Shown here one piece after another: positions 1 through 10,616 of a stretch of DNA of 64,000 nt; within the stretch, counting starts at the first letter, position 1; every line of letters starts with the position of its first letter. The notes beneath the pieces were generated by a model. That model saw nothing but the letters and a program-made list of their open reading frames with translations. It did no database searches and was not told the DNA's origin. The position numbers and the translations under genes were made by a program. Source of the stretch: an uncultured Clostridia bacterium (GTDB taxonomy: Bacteria > Bacillota > Clostridia > Christensenellales > Borkfalkiaceae); NCBI GenBank assembly GCA_944354535.1, contig CALVPY010000003.1, forward strand, positions 1 through 64,000, written 5' to 3'.

Positions 1-106
1 GCATTCCAAACAACGACACGCATACGACCGCATTCCAAACAACGACACGCATACGACCGCATTCCAAACAACGACACGCATACGACCGCATTCCAAACAA
101 CGACAC
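1..106. repeat. 29-bp tandem repeat, about 3.7 copies
   Basis: Units start at 1, 30, 59 and 88. Each begins GCATTCCAAACAACGACACG and continues for nine more bases; the three full units are identical and the fourth is cut after 19 bases. There are no spacers between units, so this is a direct tandem array and not CRISPR. The array runs off the left edge, so its true length is unknown. Bases 107-162 beyond it show no feature I can name. Confidence 0.95.
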
Positions 107-162
107 AAGCCGCCGCATTCCCAATCACTCCGCAGCCGCCGCGCCTCGAACAGCCGTAAAAC

Positions 163-1407
163 TTACTTCACGCGCCCCACATCGATATTATCCTTCGTGC
201 GGTCGGAAAGTTCTTTGATGGGGTGCTCCTTGTCCTGCCACCGTCTGTCCTCCCCCCACTCGCGGATGGCGCGCTCGATGACCTCGTGCGTGCCTGCAAG
301 TTCGGGCTTCCCGCCGTGGACGCGCGCGTTGTAGGAAAAGAAGCGGAAAGAGTCGGGCAGTTTTGCAAGCTCCTCCCAGCCCTCCTCGACGGCGGTGAGG
401 CGCACGCTCTTCAAGACCTCGCGGATATACGCCTTCTGCGAGCGGAACTTCAGAAGCTCGGGGAACTCCCCGCCCGAAGGGAAGAGCTGCTGCCACACCT
501 TGCCCTCGTAGGCGCGCAGGAGCTCTGCCGCCTCGTGAAGATGCGCCACTTCCTCCTCAAAGTGCATCTCCCAGATACCCTTGATGCGCTCGTCCGTCTC
601 GTCCTCATAGCAGGAATAATAGAGATAGCACTCGGTGTACTCGTTCATGAGCAAATTCTCAAAGGGCGTCATGCAGGGGTCTTTGAGGCACCCGTACCCC
701 GTGACGTGCTGTTCCTCGATCATGGCGATCTCGTTGAAGAGCTTTCTCCCGAGCGGCGTCGTATACAAATTCGAGACGTTCATATAGAAGTTCATCGTCT
801 GCTGTTCCGCCGCCGTGATGATATTGACGGCGAGCTTGGTCTTCAAATCGCTCAGATACCCGTTGAGATAGAAGTTGACGTCGTCGAAGGGATGGCGGTA
901 CTCCGCGACGGTGGGGCGGCCGGGCATGATCTCGGTATAATCGCCCACGAGGCGGGCAGGATCGCCGCACTTTTCCAGTTCCATAAGATCGGCATAGCGA
1001 TAGAGATGATCGAAGTCTTCGAGGAGCGCGAAGTCGAGCTGCTTTTTCACATAGCTGTTCTTCTCGTTCACGGCGAGATTGGCGGTGAGGTCGACGGCGA
1101 GCTGCTCATAGCCGATGGTATGCTCCAAAATACCCTCGTCGGCGGGCTTCAACCCCGCGACGCGCTTTTGCTGCAGCTGTTCCCCGCGCCGAAGAAGGGC
1201 GAGGCGGCGCCTTACATCGTTGTTGGCGCACATGCGCGTGAAGGAATGCTGCAGCCGCACCGACTCGAACTCCGTGCCCGACATCAGAATGATGCGGGTG
1301 CGCGTGTAGGGGTCGACTTCGTTCTTGTTGTAGGGCTTCAGAAACACCTTGTTCCACGAGGTGAACACCTTATCCATCTTTTGCGGTTTCAGAGAAAACG
1401 GATCCAT
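163..1407 (-). CDS. ferritin-like domain protein of unknown function
   Basis: A 414-residue soluble protein with no signal peptide. Its middle looks like a four-helix ferritin-like diiron bundle: two clear ExxH pairs (E231-H234 in an EEQH motif, E286-H289 in EEVAH), plus acidic/His helix faces near 95-101 (EH, then E) and 130-134 (EDFDH). It is much longer than rubrerythrin or ferritin and lacks a rubredoxin CxxC domain. The ATG at 1407 is chosen over the in-frame GTG at 1413 because GGAG lies about 7 bases upstream of the ATG. It stands alone, divergent from mtnN. Metal binding is inferred from the residue pattern; oxidase, sensing or structural roles cannot be separated. Confidence 0.6.
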   Translation of the reverse strand: MDPFSLKPQKMDKVFTSWNKVFLKPYNKNEVDPYTRTRIILMSGTEFESVRLQHSFTRMCANNDVRRRLALLRRGEQLQQKRVAGLKPADEGILEHTIGYEQLAVDLTANLAVNEKNSYVKKQLDFALLEDFDHLYRYADLMELEKCGDPARLVGDYTEIMPGRPTVAEYRHPFDDVNFYLNGYLSDLKTKLAVNIITAAEQQTMNFYMNVSNLYTTPLGRKLFNEIAMIEEQHVTGYGCLKDPCMTPFENLLMNEYTECYLYYSCYEDETDERIKGIWEMHFEEEVAHLHEAAELLRAYEGKVWQQLFPSGGEFPELLKFRSQKAYIREVLKSVRLTAVEEGWEELAKLPDSFRFFSYNARVHGGKPELAGTHEVIERAIREWGEDRRWQDKEHPIKELSDRTKDNIDVGRVK

Positions 1408-1537
1408 AAACACACTCCAAAAAAGTTTTATCGGGCGCGGAAGAACCCGCCGCGCGAGAAAGCAACCTTTCCGCGCAGGCCGTCGGCGCCCATACCCTCT
1501 TGATTTTACGCGACTTGCCGAAAAAGCATACGCCCCC

Positions 1538-1566
1538 TTGCATTTTTTTTCGAAACCTGTTATACT
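1538..1566 (+). promoter_or_regulatory. sigma-A type promoter for mtnN
   Basis: TTGCAT (1538-1543), a 17-base spacer, then TATACT (1561-1566), about 60 bases upstream of the mtnN start. The leader between it and the GGAG site shows no riboswitch I recognise. Confidence 0.7.
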
Positions 1567-1628
1567 GAGAAAAAAATATTGTCAACAGCCCGCAAGCGCC
1601 CTTTGCCGCGCGGGAAAAAGGAGCAAGT

Positions 1629-2285
1629 ATGATCGGAGCAGTCGTCGCATTGGAAGACGAAGCGGAAGCCCTCCTCTCACAGATGGAGATCGAAGATATC
1701 CGCACCATTTACGGCAAGACCGTGCACCTCGGCAAGGCGTTCGGGAAGGAGTGCCTTCTCGTCGTATGCGGCGTGGGCAAAGTGAACGCCGCCGCAGGAG
1801 CTTGCGCCGCCATCCACTTCGGCGCGGACGTCATCTTAAACTTCGGCGTCGCGGGCGGCCTTCACGAGCGGACGGAACTCACCGAAGTGTATCTCGTCGA
1901 GAAAGCCGTGCAGTACGACTTCGACATCACCCAGCTCGAAGGAACTGAGATCGGCACCCTCGACGGCGAGACGGAAAACTTCCTTCCCCTTTCTACGCCC
2001 AACGGCATCGACTTCCCCCGCCGCAAGCTTGCGACGGGCGACAGGTTCAACGACTCCCCCGTCGATCACGACCTTCTCCTCCGCTTAGGCGCGGACCTTC
2101 GCGACATGGAGGGCGGCGCCATCGTGGAAGTGTGCAAGTACGCGGGCGTGCCCTGCGTCTCCTTCAAGGCGGTCTCGGACGTGTACGGCTCGGGCAGTAC
2201 GACGGAGCAGTACGAAAAGAACCTCTCCCGCGCCTGCCTCAACCTCAAAGCGTATATGTGTGAGGTGTTCGCCGCCCTCGACTGA
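1629..2285 (+). CDS. mtnN: 5'-methylthioadenosine/S-adenosylhomocysteine nucleosidase
   Basis: Hydrolyses the N-glycosidic bond of S-adenosylhomocysteine and methylthioadenosine, releasing adenine. S-ribosylhomocysteine from the first reaction is the substrate of LuxS, encoded next. The 218-residue protein matches the family's length. The expected catalytic residues are present: Glu11 in the N-terminal loop, Glu161 in DMEGGA and Asp184 in AVSD. The glycine-rich CGVGKVNAA stretch (47-55) is typical of the fold. An AAAAAGGAG site precedes the ATG. The intact active site and the luxS neighbour make the call firm. Confidence 0.95.
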   Translation: MIGAVVALEDEAEALLSQMEIEDIRTIYGKTVHLGKAFGKECLLVVCGVGKVNAAAGACAAIHFGADVILNFGVAGGLHERTELTEVYLVEKAVQYDFDITQLEGTEIGTLDGETENFLPLSTPNGIDFPRRKLATGDRFNDSPVDHDLLLRLGADLRDMEGGAIVEVCKYAGVPCVSFKAVSDVYGSGSTTEQYEKNLSRACLNLKAYMCEVFAALD

Positions 2286-2299
2286 ACGAGGCAGCGGTC

Positions 2300-2355
2300 G
2301 TTATTTCGACATGAATCGAAATAACAAGCCCGAATTATTTCGAATCTCATCGAAA
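2300..2355. promoter_or_regulatory. paired TTTCGA-N6-TCGAAA dyads before luxS
   Basis: Two inverted repeats with the same core lie in the 83-base mtnN-luxS gap. The first is a perfect 10-bp dyad, GTTATTTCGA-N6-TCGAAATAAC (2300-2325). The second is TTTCGA-N6-TCGAAA (2338-2355). Centres are 34 bp apart. They could be twin operators or two RNA hairpins just upstream of the luxS ribosome site. No T-run follows, so neither looks like a terminator. Confidence 0.55.
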
Positions 2356-2368
2356 CAAGGAGCATTTT

Positions 2369-2809
2369 ATGGAAAAGATCGCCTCCTTCCAAAAGGATCA
2401 CGATAAACTGCAGCCCGGGCTGTATGCGCAGACGGACAAAAACCTGATCACGACCTTCGATCTGCGCTTCAAAAAGCCCAATGCGGGCGACTATATCACG
2501 CCGAAAGCGCTGCATACGATCGAGCATCTTCTTGCGACGGTTCTCCGCAACAGCGAAAAGAAGGACGACGTCGTCTACTTCGGCCCGATGGGCTGCCGCA
2601 CGGGGTTCTATCTCCTCACCCTGCGCCTTTCCTTTGAAGAAGTGCTCGCCCTTCTCCAAGAGAGCATAAAAAAAGCGCTCGCGCTCGAAGAGGTGCCGGG
2701 CAGCAAGCGCGAGGAATGCGGCAACTATCTCGAACACGACCTTGCCGCCGCAAAGGAAGAACTCAAGCACTATCTTCTCATCCTCGACGGCGTGGAGGCG
2801 CACTCATGA
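2369..2809 (+). CDS. luxS: S-ribosylhomocysteine lyase
   Basis: Cleaves S-ribosylhomocysteine to homocysteine and DPD, the precursor of autoinducer-2. The 146 residues match the family. The metal site is complete: HTIEH supplies His49 and His53, EECGNY supplies Cys117; Glu52 and Cys76 (GPMGC) are the catalytic acid/base residues known for LuxS. ACAAGGAG precedes the ATG. The stop codon overlaps the ung start in an ATGA, so the two are translationally coupled. With mtnN it forms the complete two-step SAH recycling route; no downstream AI-2 transporter is present in the window. Confidence 0.97.
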   Translation: MEKIASFQKDHDKLQPGLYAQTDKNLITTFDLRFKKPNAGDYITPKALHTIEHLLATVLRNSEKKDDVVYFGPMGCRTGFYLLTLRLSFEEVLALLQESIKKALALEEVPGSKREECGNYLEHDLAAAKEELKHYLLILDGVEAHS

Positions 2810-3474
2810 TCGACCTCGGCGATTGGAAGGAGCCGCTCGCTCCCCTCTTCGCGGATGAACGCTATCAAAAGATCCGCGAATTTTTGAAGTACGAATATTC
2901 GCACTATATCGTCTACCCCGATATGTACGACCTCTATAACTGCTTCCGCTTCACGCCCTTTCAAAAGGTCAAGGCGGTGCTGTTGGGGCAGGACCCCTAC
3001 CACGAGCCGGGGCAGGCGCACGGGCTGTGCTTTTCGGTGAAGGAGGGCGTCAAAAAACCGCCGTCGCTCGAAAATATCTTCAAGGAGCTCAAAAGCGACT
3101 TAGGCTTCGACGCGCCCAAGTCGGGCGATCTCACCAAGTGGGCGCACGAGGGCGTGCTCCTCATGAATACGGCGCTCACCGTGCGCGAGCATCAGGCGAA
3201 CTCCCACGCAAACTGCGGCTGGAGCTGGTTCACGGACAGCGTCATTCAAATTTTGAGCGAGGAGAAAGAGCATCTCGTCTTTCTGCTTTGGGGCGGTAAT
3301 GCCCGCCGCAAGAAGGCGCTCATCGACACGAAAAAACACCTCGTCCTCGAATGCGCGCACCCCTCGCCGCTCTCCGCCTACAACGGCTTTTTCGGGTGCA
3401 GGCACTTTTCCAAGACCAACGCCTATCTCGAATCGCACGCCATCCCCCCCATCGACTGGGATCTGAACAGTTGA
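2806..3474 (+). CDS. ung: uracil-DNA glycosylase, family 1
   Basis: Removes uracil from DNA as the first step of base excision repair. The 222-residue protein carries the water-activating motif GQDPYH (Asp63) and the C-terminal HPSPLS DNA-intercalation motif, which together identify the Ung family. The start at 2806 overlaps the luxS stop by four bases; longer in-frame starts would sit inside luxS and lack family similarity. Cotranscription with mtnN and luxS is likely from spacing. The repeat-rich spacer begins directly after the stop. Confidence 0.96.
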   Translation: MIDLGDWKEPLAPLFADERYQKIREFLKYEYSHYIVYPDMYDLYNCFRFTPFQKVKAVLLGQDPYHEPGQAHGLCFSVKEGVKKPPSLENIFKELKSDLGFDAPKSGDLTKWAHEGVLLMNTALTVREHQANSHANCGWSWFTDSVIQILSEEKEHLVFLLWGGNARRKKALIDTKKHLVLECAHPSPLSAYNGFFGCRHFSKTNAYLESHAIPPIDWDLNS

Positions 3475-4135
3475 TTTGAAAAACTCCTCATTTTAGCCTC
3501 ACTCGGGGTCCCCAAAAAAAGACGAAGTATTTTTTTTGGGTTGGTTTGAAGGCCGAGCAAATGCATTCTTGATTTGTAAAATTCTTCATTTTAGCCGCCC
3601 TCTCGAGGGGTGAGCAAGTGCTTTCTTGTCAAAGCCCCGGTGGGGCTTTGACCACTTGCGAACTTGGAAATTTCCCATTGTGGGGAAATTTCCTGACCGA
3701 GCGCGGTTTCCACCGCGCGAGACGGTGCACGGTGTCCGGCGAACGTCGGCAACAGGACTGAGGGAGTAAATTCTAATCCCCTTGCCTCCCTCACCGAGGG
3801 AGGTGCCGCGCGCCCGCAAAGGCGGGCGCGCGGCGGAAGGAGTCTCCTCATTATAGCCTCCCCTGTGTAAGGGGAGGTGGCTTGCCGAAGGCAAGTCGGA
3901 GGGGTTGTTAAATTCAAAGGCACAGCAGAAAAAGTCGCCTCATCATAGCCTCCCGCGTCGGAGCAGGGCAAATTTCGCCGCCCCTCTTTCATCGGGGCAG
4001 GACTCCGATGTCCGCTCCTCCTCTTCCCACAAATCTTTTGCTAACGCAAAATCTTTGCGGGAACCCTAAATGGGAGGTATCACGGCATCCGAAGCTCGCT
4101 TCGGTGCCGTGACGGAGGGAGTAAAATGCACCAAA
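3475..4135. repeat. mosaic of dispersed hairpin repeats, no gene
   Basis: A 660-base spacer made of modules that recur elsewhere in the window. In order: a GGGGTCCCC-then-A-run module (3508-3545, again near 18411 and 21178); a short hairpin with CAAAT...ATTTG arms (3555-3580); the multi-stem element (3611-3725); a variable-stem module ending in ACTGAGGGAGT (3725-3768); the CCTCATTATAGCCTCCCCTG unit with its short hairpin (3845-3910); a second such unit near 3931; and another variable-stem unit ending in GACGGAGGGAGT (4083-4124). Translated ORFs here are low-complexity and unconvincing. Confidence 0.85.
3611..3725 (+). repeat. multi-stem structured element, copy A
   Basis: Outer stem GCAAGTG (3614-3620) pairs with CACTTGC (3653-3659). 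Inside it is a 10-bp hairpin with a GGT loop (3629-3651). Next comes an 11-bp hairpin GGAAATTTCCC/GGGAAATTTCC (3666-3693), then GCGCGGT/ACCGCGC (3701-3718), ending in GAGACGGTG. The other copies (21412, 23289, 26780) keep loops and flanks but exchange stem bases on both arms. Function unknown. Confidence 0.85.
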
Positions 4136-4211
4136 AAACGCCCCCACTCACCCATCCCTTTGACAACTTAATATAAGCCGATGTACCCTATGGACTTATT
4201 ATGAAGTTGAG

Positions 4212-4292
4212 TGCCGAAGCGCCCGCCGCAAATTGCGGCGGGCGCTTCGGCATAAAATACACGGCGGGGCGCGAAGATCCCGCGCCCCGCCG
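4212..4292. other. two long GC-rich hairpins downstream of tuf
   Basis: A perfect 18-bp inverted repeat (4212-4229 with 4235-4252, 5-base loop) is followed by a perfect 12-bp one (4262-4273 with 4281-4292, 7-base loop). Neither has a strong T-run. They sit beyond the tuf terminator and could act as transcription barriers between the repeat spacer and the str operon. Confidence 0.7.
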
Positions 4293-4312
4293 CCCCAAAA
4301 AAACCTCCAAAG

Positions 4313-4344
4313 CAAAAAGAGCACGGAAAAACCGTGCTCTTTGC
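4313..4344 (-). terminator. rho-independent terminator of the str operon
   Basis: An 11-bp perfect stem (4316-4326 with 4332-4342) with a 5-base loop. On the minus strand it is followed by TTTTTGCTTT. It lies 15 bases past the tuf stop. Confidence 0.9.
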
Positions 4345-4357
4345 GTTTTACTCTCAA

Positions 4358-5575
4358 TTAGAGGAGCTTGGAGACGACGCCGGAACCGACCGTTCTGCCA
4401 CCCTCACGGATAGCGAAACGAAGGCCTTCCTCGATCGCGACGGGCTTGATGAGGTCGACGGTCAGGGTGACGTGGTCGCCGGGCATGACCATCTCAACGC
4501 CTGCAGGAAGCTCGATGGAACCCGTAACGTCCGTCGTTCTGATGAAGAACTGAGGACGATAGTGGTTGAAGAATGCCGTGTGACGGCCGCCCTCGTCCTT
4601 GGTCAGGACGTAGACCTGAGCCTCGAACTTGGTAGCGGTGGGAACGGTGCCGGGCTTTGCGATGACCTGGCCCTTCTCAACGTCCGTACGGTTGATACCG
4701 CGGAGCAGAGCACCGACGTTATCACCTGCCATTGCTTCGTCGAGCTGCTTGTGGAACATTTCAAGACCGGTGATGGTCGTCGTTCTGGGCTTCTCGATGA
4801 GGCCGACGATCTCGGCGGGATCACCGACGTGAGCAACACCTCTCTCGACACGGCCCGTAGCAACGGTACCGCGGCCGGAGATCGTGAAGACGTCCTCGAC
4901 GGGAAGAAGGAAAGGCTTGTTGTCGTCACGCTCGGGCGTAGGAATGTAGGAGTCGATGGTATCCATGAGCTCGAGGATGCACTGGCACTCGGGAGCTGCA
5001 AGAACTTCCTCGTTGGAAGCGCCGCTCGTCGCCTTCTCGAGAGCCTTGAGCGCGGAACCCTTGATGATCGGGATGTCGTCGCCGGGGAAGTCGTAGGAGC
5101 TGAGAAGCTCGCGGATCTCCATCTCGACGAGCTCAAGAAGCTCGGGGTCGTCCATCTGATCGCACTTGTTCAGGAAGACGATGATATAAGGCACGCCGAC
5201 CTGACGGGCGAGCAGGATGTGCTCACGGGTCTGGGGCATGGGACCATCGGTCGCAGCGACGACGAGGATCGCGCCGTCCATCTGAGCAGCACCCGTGATC
5301 ATGTTCTTGACGTAGTCTGCGTGGCCGGGGCAGTCGACGTGCGCATAGTGGCGCTTGTCGGTCTCGTACTCAACGTGCGCGGTGTTGATCGTGATACCAC
5401 GAGCCTTTTCCTCGGGCGCCTTATCGATCTCGTCGTAGCGCATCTTCGCTGCCTGACCCTTGCATGCCATAACCATGGTGATAGCTGCGGTCAAAGTGGT
5501 CTTGCCGTGGTCAACGTGTCCGATCGTACCGATGTTGACGTGGGGCTTACTTCTGTCGAACTTAGCTTTAGCCAT
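4358..5575 (-). CDS. tuf: elongation factor Tu
   Basis: GTPase that delivers aminoacyl-tRNA to the ribosomal A site. The 405-residue protein has all G-domain motifs: GHVDHGKTT (P-loop, about 19-27), RGITI (switch I), DCPGHADY (switch II) and NKCD (guanine specificity), followed by beta-barrel domains II and III. GGAGG precedes the ATG. It is the last gene of the str operon but is separated from fusA by 209 bases carrying its own promoter. Whether a second tuf copy exists cannot be told from this window. Confidence 0.98.
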   Translation of the reverse strand: MAKAKFDRSKPHVNIGTIGHVDHGKTTLTAAITMVMACKGQAAKMRYDEIDKAPEEKARGITINTAHVEYETDKRHYAHVDCPGHADYVKNMITGAAQMDGAILVVAATDGPMPQTREHILLARQVGVPYIIVFLNKCDQMDDPELLELVEMEIRELLSSYDFPGDDIPIIKGSALKALEKATSGASNEEVLAAPECQCILELMDTIDSYIPTPERDDNKPFLLPVEDVFTISGRGTVATGRVERGVAHVGDPAEIVGLIEKPRTTTITGLEMFHKQLDEAMAGDNVGALLRGINRTDVEKGQVIAKPGTVPTATKFEAQVYVLTKDEGGRHTAFFNHYRPQFFIRTTDVTGSIELPAGVEMVMPGDHVTLTVDLIKPVAIEEGLRFAIREGGRTVGSGVVSKLL

Positions 5576-5688
5576 TTTGAAATTCCTCCGATTTTTTTAT
5601 AATTTTGATAACTTTTTCCGGTATCCACCGGAATCGCAGCTATCTATCAAACAATATGATATAAGCTGATCTCGGCTTACCGCCTACT

Positions 5689-5717
5689 ATTATAACCCAA
5701 AACGAGGAAATATGCAA
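5689..5717 (-). promoter_or_regulatory. internal promoter for tuf
   Basis: On the minus strand TTGCAT (5717-5712), 17 bases, then TATAAT (5694-5689), in the fusA-tuf gap. It leaves an untranslated leader of roughly 100 bases. It would allow tuf to be expressed independently of rpsL-rpsG-fusA. Confidence 0.75.
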
Positions 5718-5784
5718 TTACTTTACCAAAGAATTTTCGCAAATTTTCCTCAAATTCAGGCTTTCGCGGTGAAAATCGTCCCTC

Positions 5785-7869
5785 TTACTCCGCTTTCTTC
5801 GCGCGGGAGGTGATGATCTTCTCCGAAATGCTCTTCGGCACTTCGTTGTAGTGGTCGAACTGCATGGTGAACTGGCCTCTGCCCTGGGTGCGCGAACGCA
5901 GCTCCGTCGCATAACCGAACATCTCGGCAAGCGGGACTTCCGCGTCGATGATCTTCGCGCCGTTCCTGTCGTCGGTGCCGATGATGGTACCGCGGCGGGA
6001 GGAGACGTTGCCCATGAGGTCACCGAAGTAATCTTCGGGCGTCACGATCTCGACCTTCATGATGGGCTCGAGCAGCACAGCGCCCGCCTTCTCCATACCG
6101 TCCTTGAACGCCATCGAACCTGCGATCTTGAACGCCATTTCGGACGAGTCGACTTCGTGGTAGCTGCCGTCGTAGACCTGCACTTTGAAATCGACGACTT
6201 CGTACCCTGCAAGGAAGCCGTTCTTGGCTGCCTCCTGGATGCCCTTGTCGATCGCGGGGATGTACTCCTTGGGAATGGAGCCGCCCACGGTGAGGTCTTC
6301 GAACTCGTAGCCCTTGCCGGGCTCCTGAGGGATGAGGTGGATCTTGCAGTGACCGTACTGGCCCTTACCGCCCGACTGACGCTTGTACATGCCTTCGGCA
6401 TCCACAGCTTTTTTGATGGTCTCGCGATAAGCGACCTGAGGCGCACCGACGTTGCACTCGACGTGGAACTCGCGCAGAAGTCTGTCGACGATGATGTCGA
6501 GGTGCAGCTCGCCCATGCCGGCGATGATGGTCTGGCCCGTCTCGTGATCGGTGTAGGTCTTGAAGGTGGGGTCCTCTTCCGCGAGCTTGATGAGCGCGAG
6601 CGTCATCTTCTCCTGGCCTGCCTTGGTCTTGGGCTCGAGGGAGAGCTGGATGACGGGCTCGGGGAATTCCATCTTCTCGAGGATGATGGGGTGCTTCTCA
6701 TCGCAGAGCGTATCGCCCGTCGTCGTGTTCTTGAGGCCGACGATGGCGCAGATATCGCCCGAATAGATGCAGTCGATATCCTTTCTCTCGTTCGCGTGCA
6801 TCTGGACGAGACGCCCGACGCGCTCCTTCTTGCCCTTGGTGGAGTTGTAGCAGTACGAACCCGCTTCGAGCACGCCGGAGTAAGCGCGGAAGTATGCGAG
6901 GGAACCGACGAAGGGGTCGGTCGCAATCTTGAACGCAAGGCCTGCGAAAGGCTCGTCGTCCGAAGTCCTTCTCTCCTCCTCTTCGCCCGTGTCGGGGTTG
7001 ACGCCCTTGACGTGGTCGACGTCGAGAGGGCTGGGAAGGAAGGCAACGACGGAGTCGAGCAGGAACTGCACGCCCTTGTTCTTGTAGGACGAACCGCAGA
7101 GCATGGGGATGGCTTCCGTCTTGAGGCAGCGCTCGCGAAGGCCCGCGATGATCTCCTCTTCCGTGAGATCGCCCGCCTCGAAGAACTTCTCCATGAGCTC
7201 ATCGTTGGCGGATGCCGCCTCTTCGACGAGCTTTGCGCGGTACTCGTTGGCGATGTCCATCATGTCTTCGGGGATGGGCTCCTTGCGGAAGTCCTTGCCG
7301 AGGTCGTCATAATAGATCTCCGCCTGCATGCGGATGAGGTCGATGATGCCGCGGAAGGTATCCTCCTTGCCGATGGGAAGTTCCACGGGCACGGGGTTTG
7401 CGCCGAGGCGCTCGCGGAGCATCCTCTCGACGCGGAAGAAGTCTGCGCCGTTGATGTCCATCTTGTTGACGTAGGCGATGCGGGGAACGTGATACTTGTC
7501 CGCCTGGCGCCACACCGTCTCGGACTGGGGCTCGACGCCGCCCTTTGCGCAGAACGTCGCGACGGCGCCGTCAAGGACGCGCAGCGAACGCTCGACTTCG
7601 ACGGTGAAGTCGACGTGGCCGGGGGTATCGATGATGTTGAAGCGGTGGCCCTTCCAGATACAGGTCGTCGCGGCGGACGTGATGGTGATGCCGCGCTCCT
7701 GCTCCTGGACCATCCAGTCCATGGTCGCAGCGCCTTCATGCACCTCGCCGAGCTTGTGCGTCTTGCCCGTGTAGAACAGGATACGCTCGGTCGTGGTGGT
7801 CTTGCCGGCGTCGATGTGCGCCATGATACCGAAGTTTCTCGTATGCTGTAAGTCGTATTCTCTCGGCAT
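5785..7869 (-). CDS. fusA: elongation factor G
   Basis: GTPase that drives translocation and, with ribosome recycling factor, subunit splitting. The 694 residues match the family's usual length. G-domain motifs [22 protein letters not shown] and NKMD are present, followed by domains II-V, with the domain IV stretch around [10 protein letters not shown] typical of canonical EF-G. It follows rpsG by 9 bases within the str operon. The complete domain IV argues against a ribosome-protection (TetM-like) paralogue. Confidence 0.98.
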   Translation of the reverse strand: MPREYDLQHTRNFGIMAHIDAGKTTTTERILFYTGKTHKLGEVHEGAATMDWMVQEQERGITITSAATTCIWKGHRFNIIDTPGHVDFTVEVERSLRVLDGAVATFCAKGGVEPQSETVWRQADKYHVPRIAYVNKMDINGADFFRVERMLRERLGANPVPVELPIGKEDTFRGIIDLIRMQAEIYYDDLGKDFRKEPIPEDMMDIANEYRAKLVEEAASANDELMEKFFEAGDLTEEEIIAGLRERCLKTEAIPMLCGSSYKNKGVQFLLDSVVAFLPSPLDVDHVKGVNPDTGEEEERRTSDDEPFAGLAFKIATDPFVGSLAYFRAYSGVLEAGSYCYNSTKGKKERVGRLVQMHANERKDIDCIYSGDICAIVGLKNTTTGDTLCDEKHPIILEKMEFPEPVIQLSLEPKTKAGQEKMTLALIKLAEEDPTFKTYTDHETGQTIIAGMGELHLDIIVDRLLREFHVECNVGAPQVAYRETIKKAVDAEGMYKRQSGGKGQYGHCKIHLIPQEPGKGYEFEDLTVGGSIPKEYIPAIDKGIQEAAKNGFLAGYEVVDFKVQVYDGSYHEVDSSEMAFKIAGSMAFKDGMEKAGAVLLEPIMKVEIVTPEDYFGDLMGNVSSRRGTIIGTDDRNGAKIIDAEVPLAEMFGYATELRSRTQGRGQFTMQFDHYNEVPKSISEKIITSRAKKAE

Positions 7870-7878
7870 GGTAACTCC

Positions 7879-8349
7879 TTAGAATCTGAAGTGAGCAAAT
7901 GCCTTGTTGGCTTCCGCCATCCTGTGCATTTCTTCCTTCTTCTTCACCGAACCGCCCGTGTTGTTGTAGGCGTCCATGAGCTCTGCTGCGAGCTTCTTGC
8001 TCATCTCGCGCTCGCTTCTCTTCCTCGTGTTGAGGACGATCCAGCGGATCGCGAGCGTCTGACGGCGTTCGGGTCTGATCTCGACGGGGACCTGATAGTT
8101 GGCGCCGCCCACTCTTCTTGCCTTGACCTCCACGACGGGGGTGCAGTTTGCAAGCGCCTGCTTGAAGATCTCCATGGGATCCATGTTCAGCTTCTCTCCC
8201 ATGAACGAGAATGCGTCATAGACGATCCTCTGGGCAACGCTCTTCTCGCCGTCGAGCATCACCTGATTGATGAGCTTCGCGACGACCTTGCTGCCGTACA
8301 CGGGATCGGGAAGAATGTCTCTCTTGGGAACTTTCCCTCTTCTGGGCAT
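7879..8349 (-). CDS. rpsG: 30S ribosomal protein S7
   Basis: Nucleates assembly of the 3' major domain of 16S rRNA and in many bacteria represses its own operon. The 156-residue protein begins [20 protein letters not shown] and carries the conserved [14 protein letters not shown] stretch. AAAGGAGG lies upstream of the ATG. The 180-base gap to rpsL is larger than usual and could carry an S7 feedback site, but I do not recognise a specific structure there. Confidence 0.98.
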   Translation of the reverse strand: MPRRGKVPKRDILPDPVYGSKVVAKLINQVMLDGEKSVAQRIVYDAFSFMGEKLNMDPMEIFKQALANCTPVVEVKARRVGGANYQVPVEIRPERRQTLAIRWIVLNTRKRSEREMSKKLAAELMDAYNNTGGSVKKKEEMHRMAEANKAFAHFRF

Positions 8350-8529
8350 TGTTTTATCCTCCTTTTGAATGTTGATGCGGTGTTCCGCGGGGGCATTTCC
8401 TGCCGCCCTTTTGTTAGGCTGTCGCTTGCCGCGGTGCGGTAGCGAACCTTCTCCCCCGATGGGGAATACTGCCTACTTGATCGGGCAAATATTCCGAAAT
8501 AAGTAGGTGAACTTGGTGCTTGAAAAAGC

Positions 8530-8901
8530 TTACTTGGGGCGCTTCGCGCCGTACTTGCTGCGCGACTGCTTGCGCTTCGCAACGCCTGCCGTATCGAGCG
8601 CGCCGCGCACGATGTGATAGCGGACGCCGGGAAGATCCTTCACACGGCCGCCGCGGATGAGCACGGAGCTGTGCTCCTGCAGGTTGTGGCCCTCACCGGG
8701 AATGTACACGGTACCTTCCTGCTTGTTGGTGAGTCTCACTCTTGCGATCTTTCTCAGAGCCGAGTTAGGCTTCTTGGGGGAAGTCGTCGTGACCGACAGG
8801 CAGACGCCGCGCTTTTGGGGGCAGCTGTCGAGGATGGGGCACTTGGACTTGTGCGCCTCGCTCTCTCTTCCCTTCTTGATGAGCTGATTGATCGTGGGCA
8901 T
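8530..8901 (-). CDS. rpsL: 30S ribosomal protein S12
   Basis: Decoding-centre protein of the small subunit. The start at 8901 (MPTINQLI) gives the standard length of 123 residues and has AAAGGAGG 7 bases upstream; a longer open frame exists but would read through the promoter region. The KPNSALRK loop carries the wild-type lysine at the classical streptomycin-resistance position. First gene of the str operon. Confidence 0.98.
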   Translation of the reverse strand: MPTINQLIKKGRESEAHKSKCPILDSCPQKRGVCLSVTTTSPKKPNSALRKIARVRLTNKQEGTVYIPGEGHNLQEHSSVLIRGGRVKDLPGVRYHIVRGALDTAGVAKRKQSRSKYGAKRPK

Positions 8902-9034
8902 GGGTTTACCTCCTTTTTGAGTATTTCGGAATATTCTCCGCGGGAGCCGCCAAAAGGCAACGCCCGAAGAAAACTTTGTGATGTCCGCATTTCCTGCACG
9001 CAAAAAGAGCGCCATACTCTGGCGGACAAAGCAC

Positions 9035-9063
9035 ATTTTAACAGACTCTCCCCCCTTTGTCAA
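9035..9063 (-). promoter_or_regulatory. promoter of the str operon
   Basis: Minus strand TTGACA (9063-9058), a 17-base spacer, TAAAAT (9040-9035), about 135 bases upstream of rpsL. It is arranged back to back with the pgk promoter, about 80 bases away. Confidence 0.85.
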
Positions 9064-9145
9064 ACGTTTGAAGCAAATTTTCGGAAGATTTTGCCCGTTC
9101 GGGCGCTTTTTTCGCATTTTCCCCGCAGGAGTTGGCTTTGACCCC

Positions 9146-9174
9146 TTGACAAACCGCAAAAAAAGTTCTATTAT
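9146..9174 (+). promoter_or_regulatory. promoter of the pgk-tpiA-gpmI operon
   Basis: TTGACA (9146-9151), 17 bases, TATTAT (9169-9174); the expected start point is near 9181, giving a short leader before pgk. Confidence 0.85.
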
Positions 9175-9217
9175 AACTAAGGTAAAAAAACAAATACCTG
9201 TAAGGAGAGTTTCAACT

Positions 9218-10540
<1,323 letters not shown>

Positions 10541-10616
10541 CCAAACCAACTTTTCTGCGGGGCGCTCTCGCCCCGTAGATTTTTTACGAAAAACCATTTT
10601 TGAAGGAGTATTCTTT

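Noticed and set aside
1..106. Possible CRISPR array with 29-bp repeats
   Set aside because: Units are directly adjacent with no spacers and no cas genes are near; it is a simple tandem repeat.
223..1503. Long plus-strand open frame opposite the ferritin-like gene
   Set aside because: Shadow of the GC-rich minus-strand gene; the protein is repetitive in composition, and the opposite frame has recognisable metal motifs.
1567..1628. SAM or SAH riboswitch upstream of mtnN
   Set aside because: The leader is only about 60 bases and lacks any recognisable conserved core.
3586..3992. Small ORFs inside the repeat spacer after ung
   Set aside because: They translate repeat modules in all frames and recur wherever the repeats occur; no ribosome sites.
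5851..7851. Long open frame antisense to fusA (666 codons), and a similar one over tuf (4334-5602)
   Set aside because: Produced by biased third positions of fusA and tuf; Asp/Val/Leu-rich and without domains.
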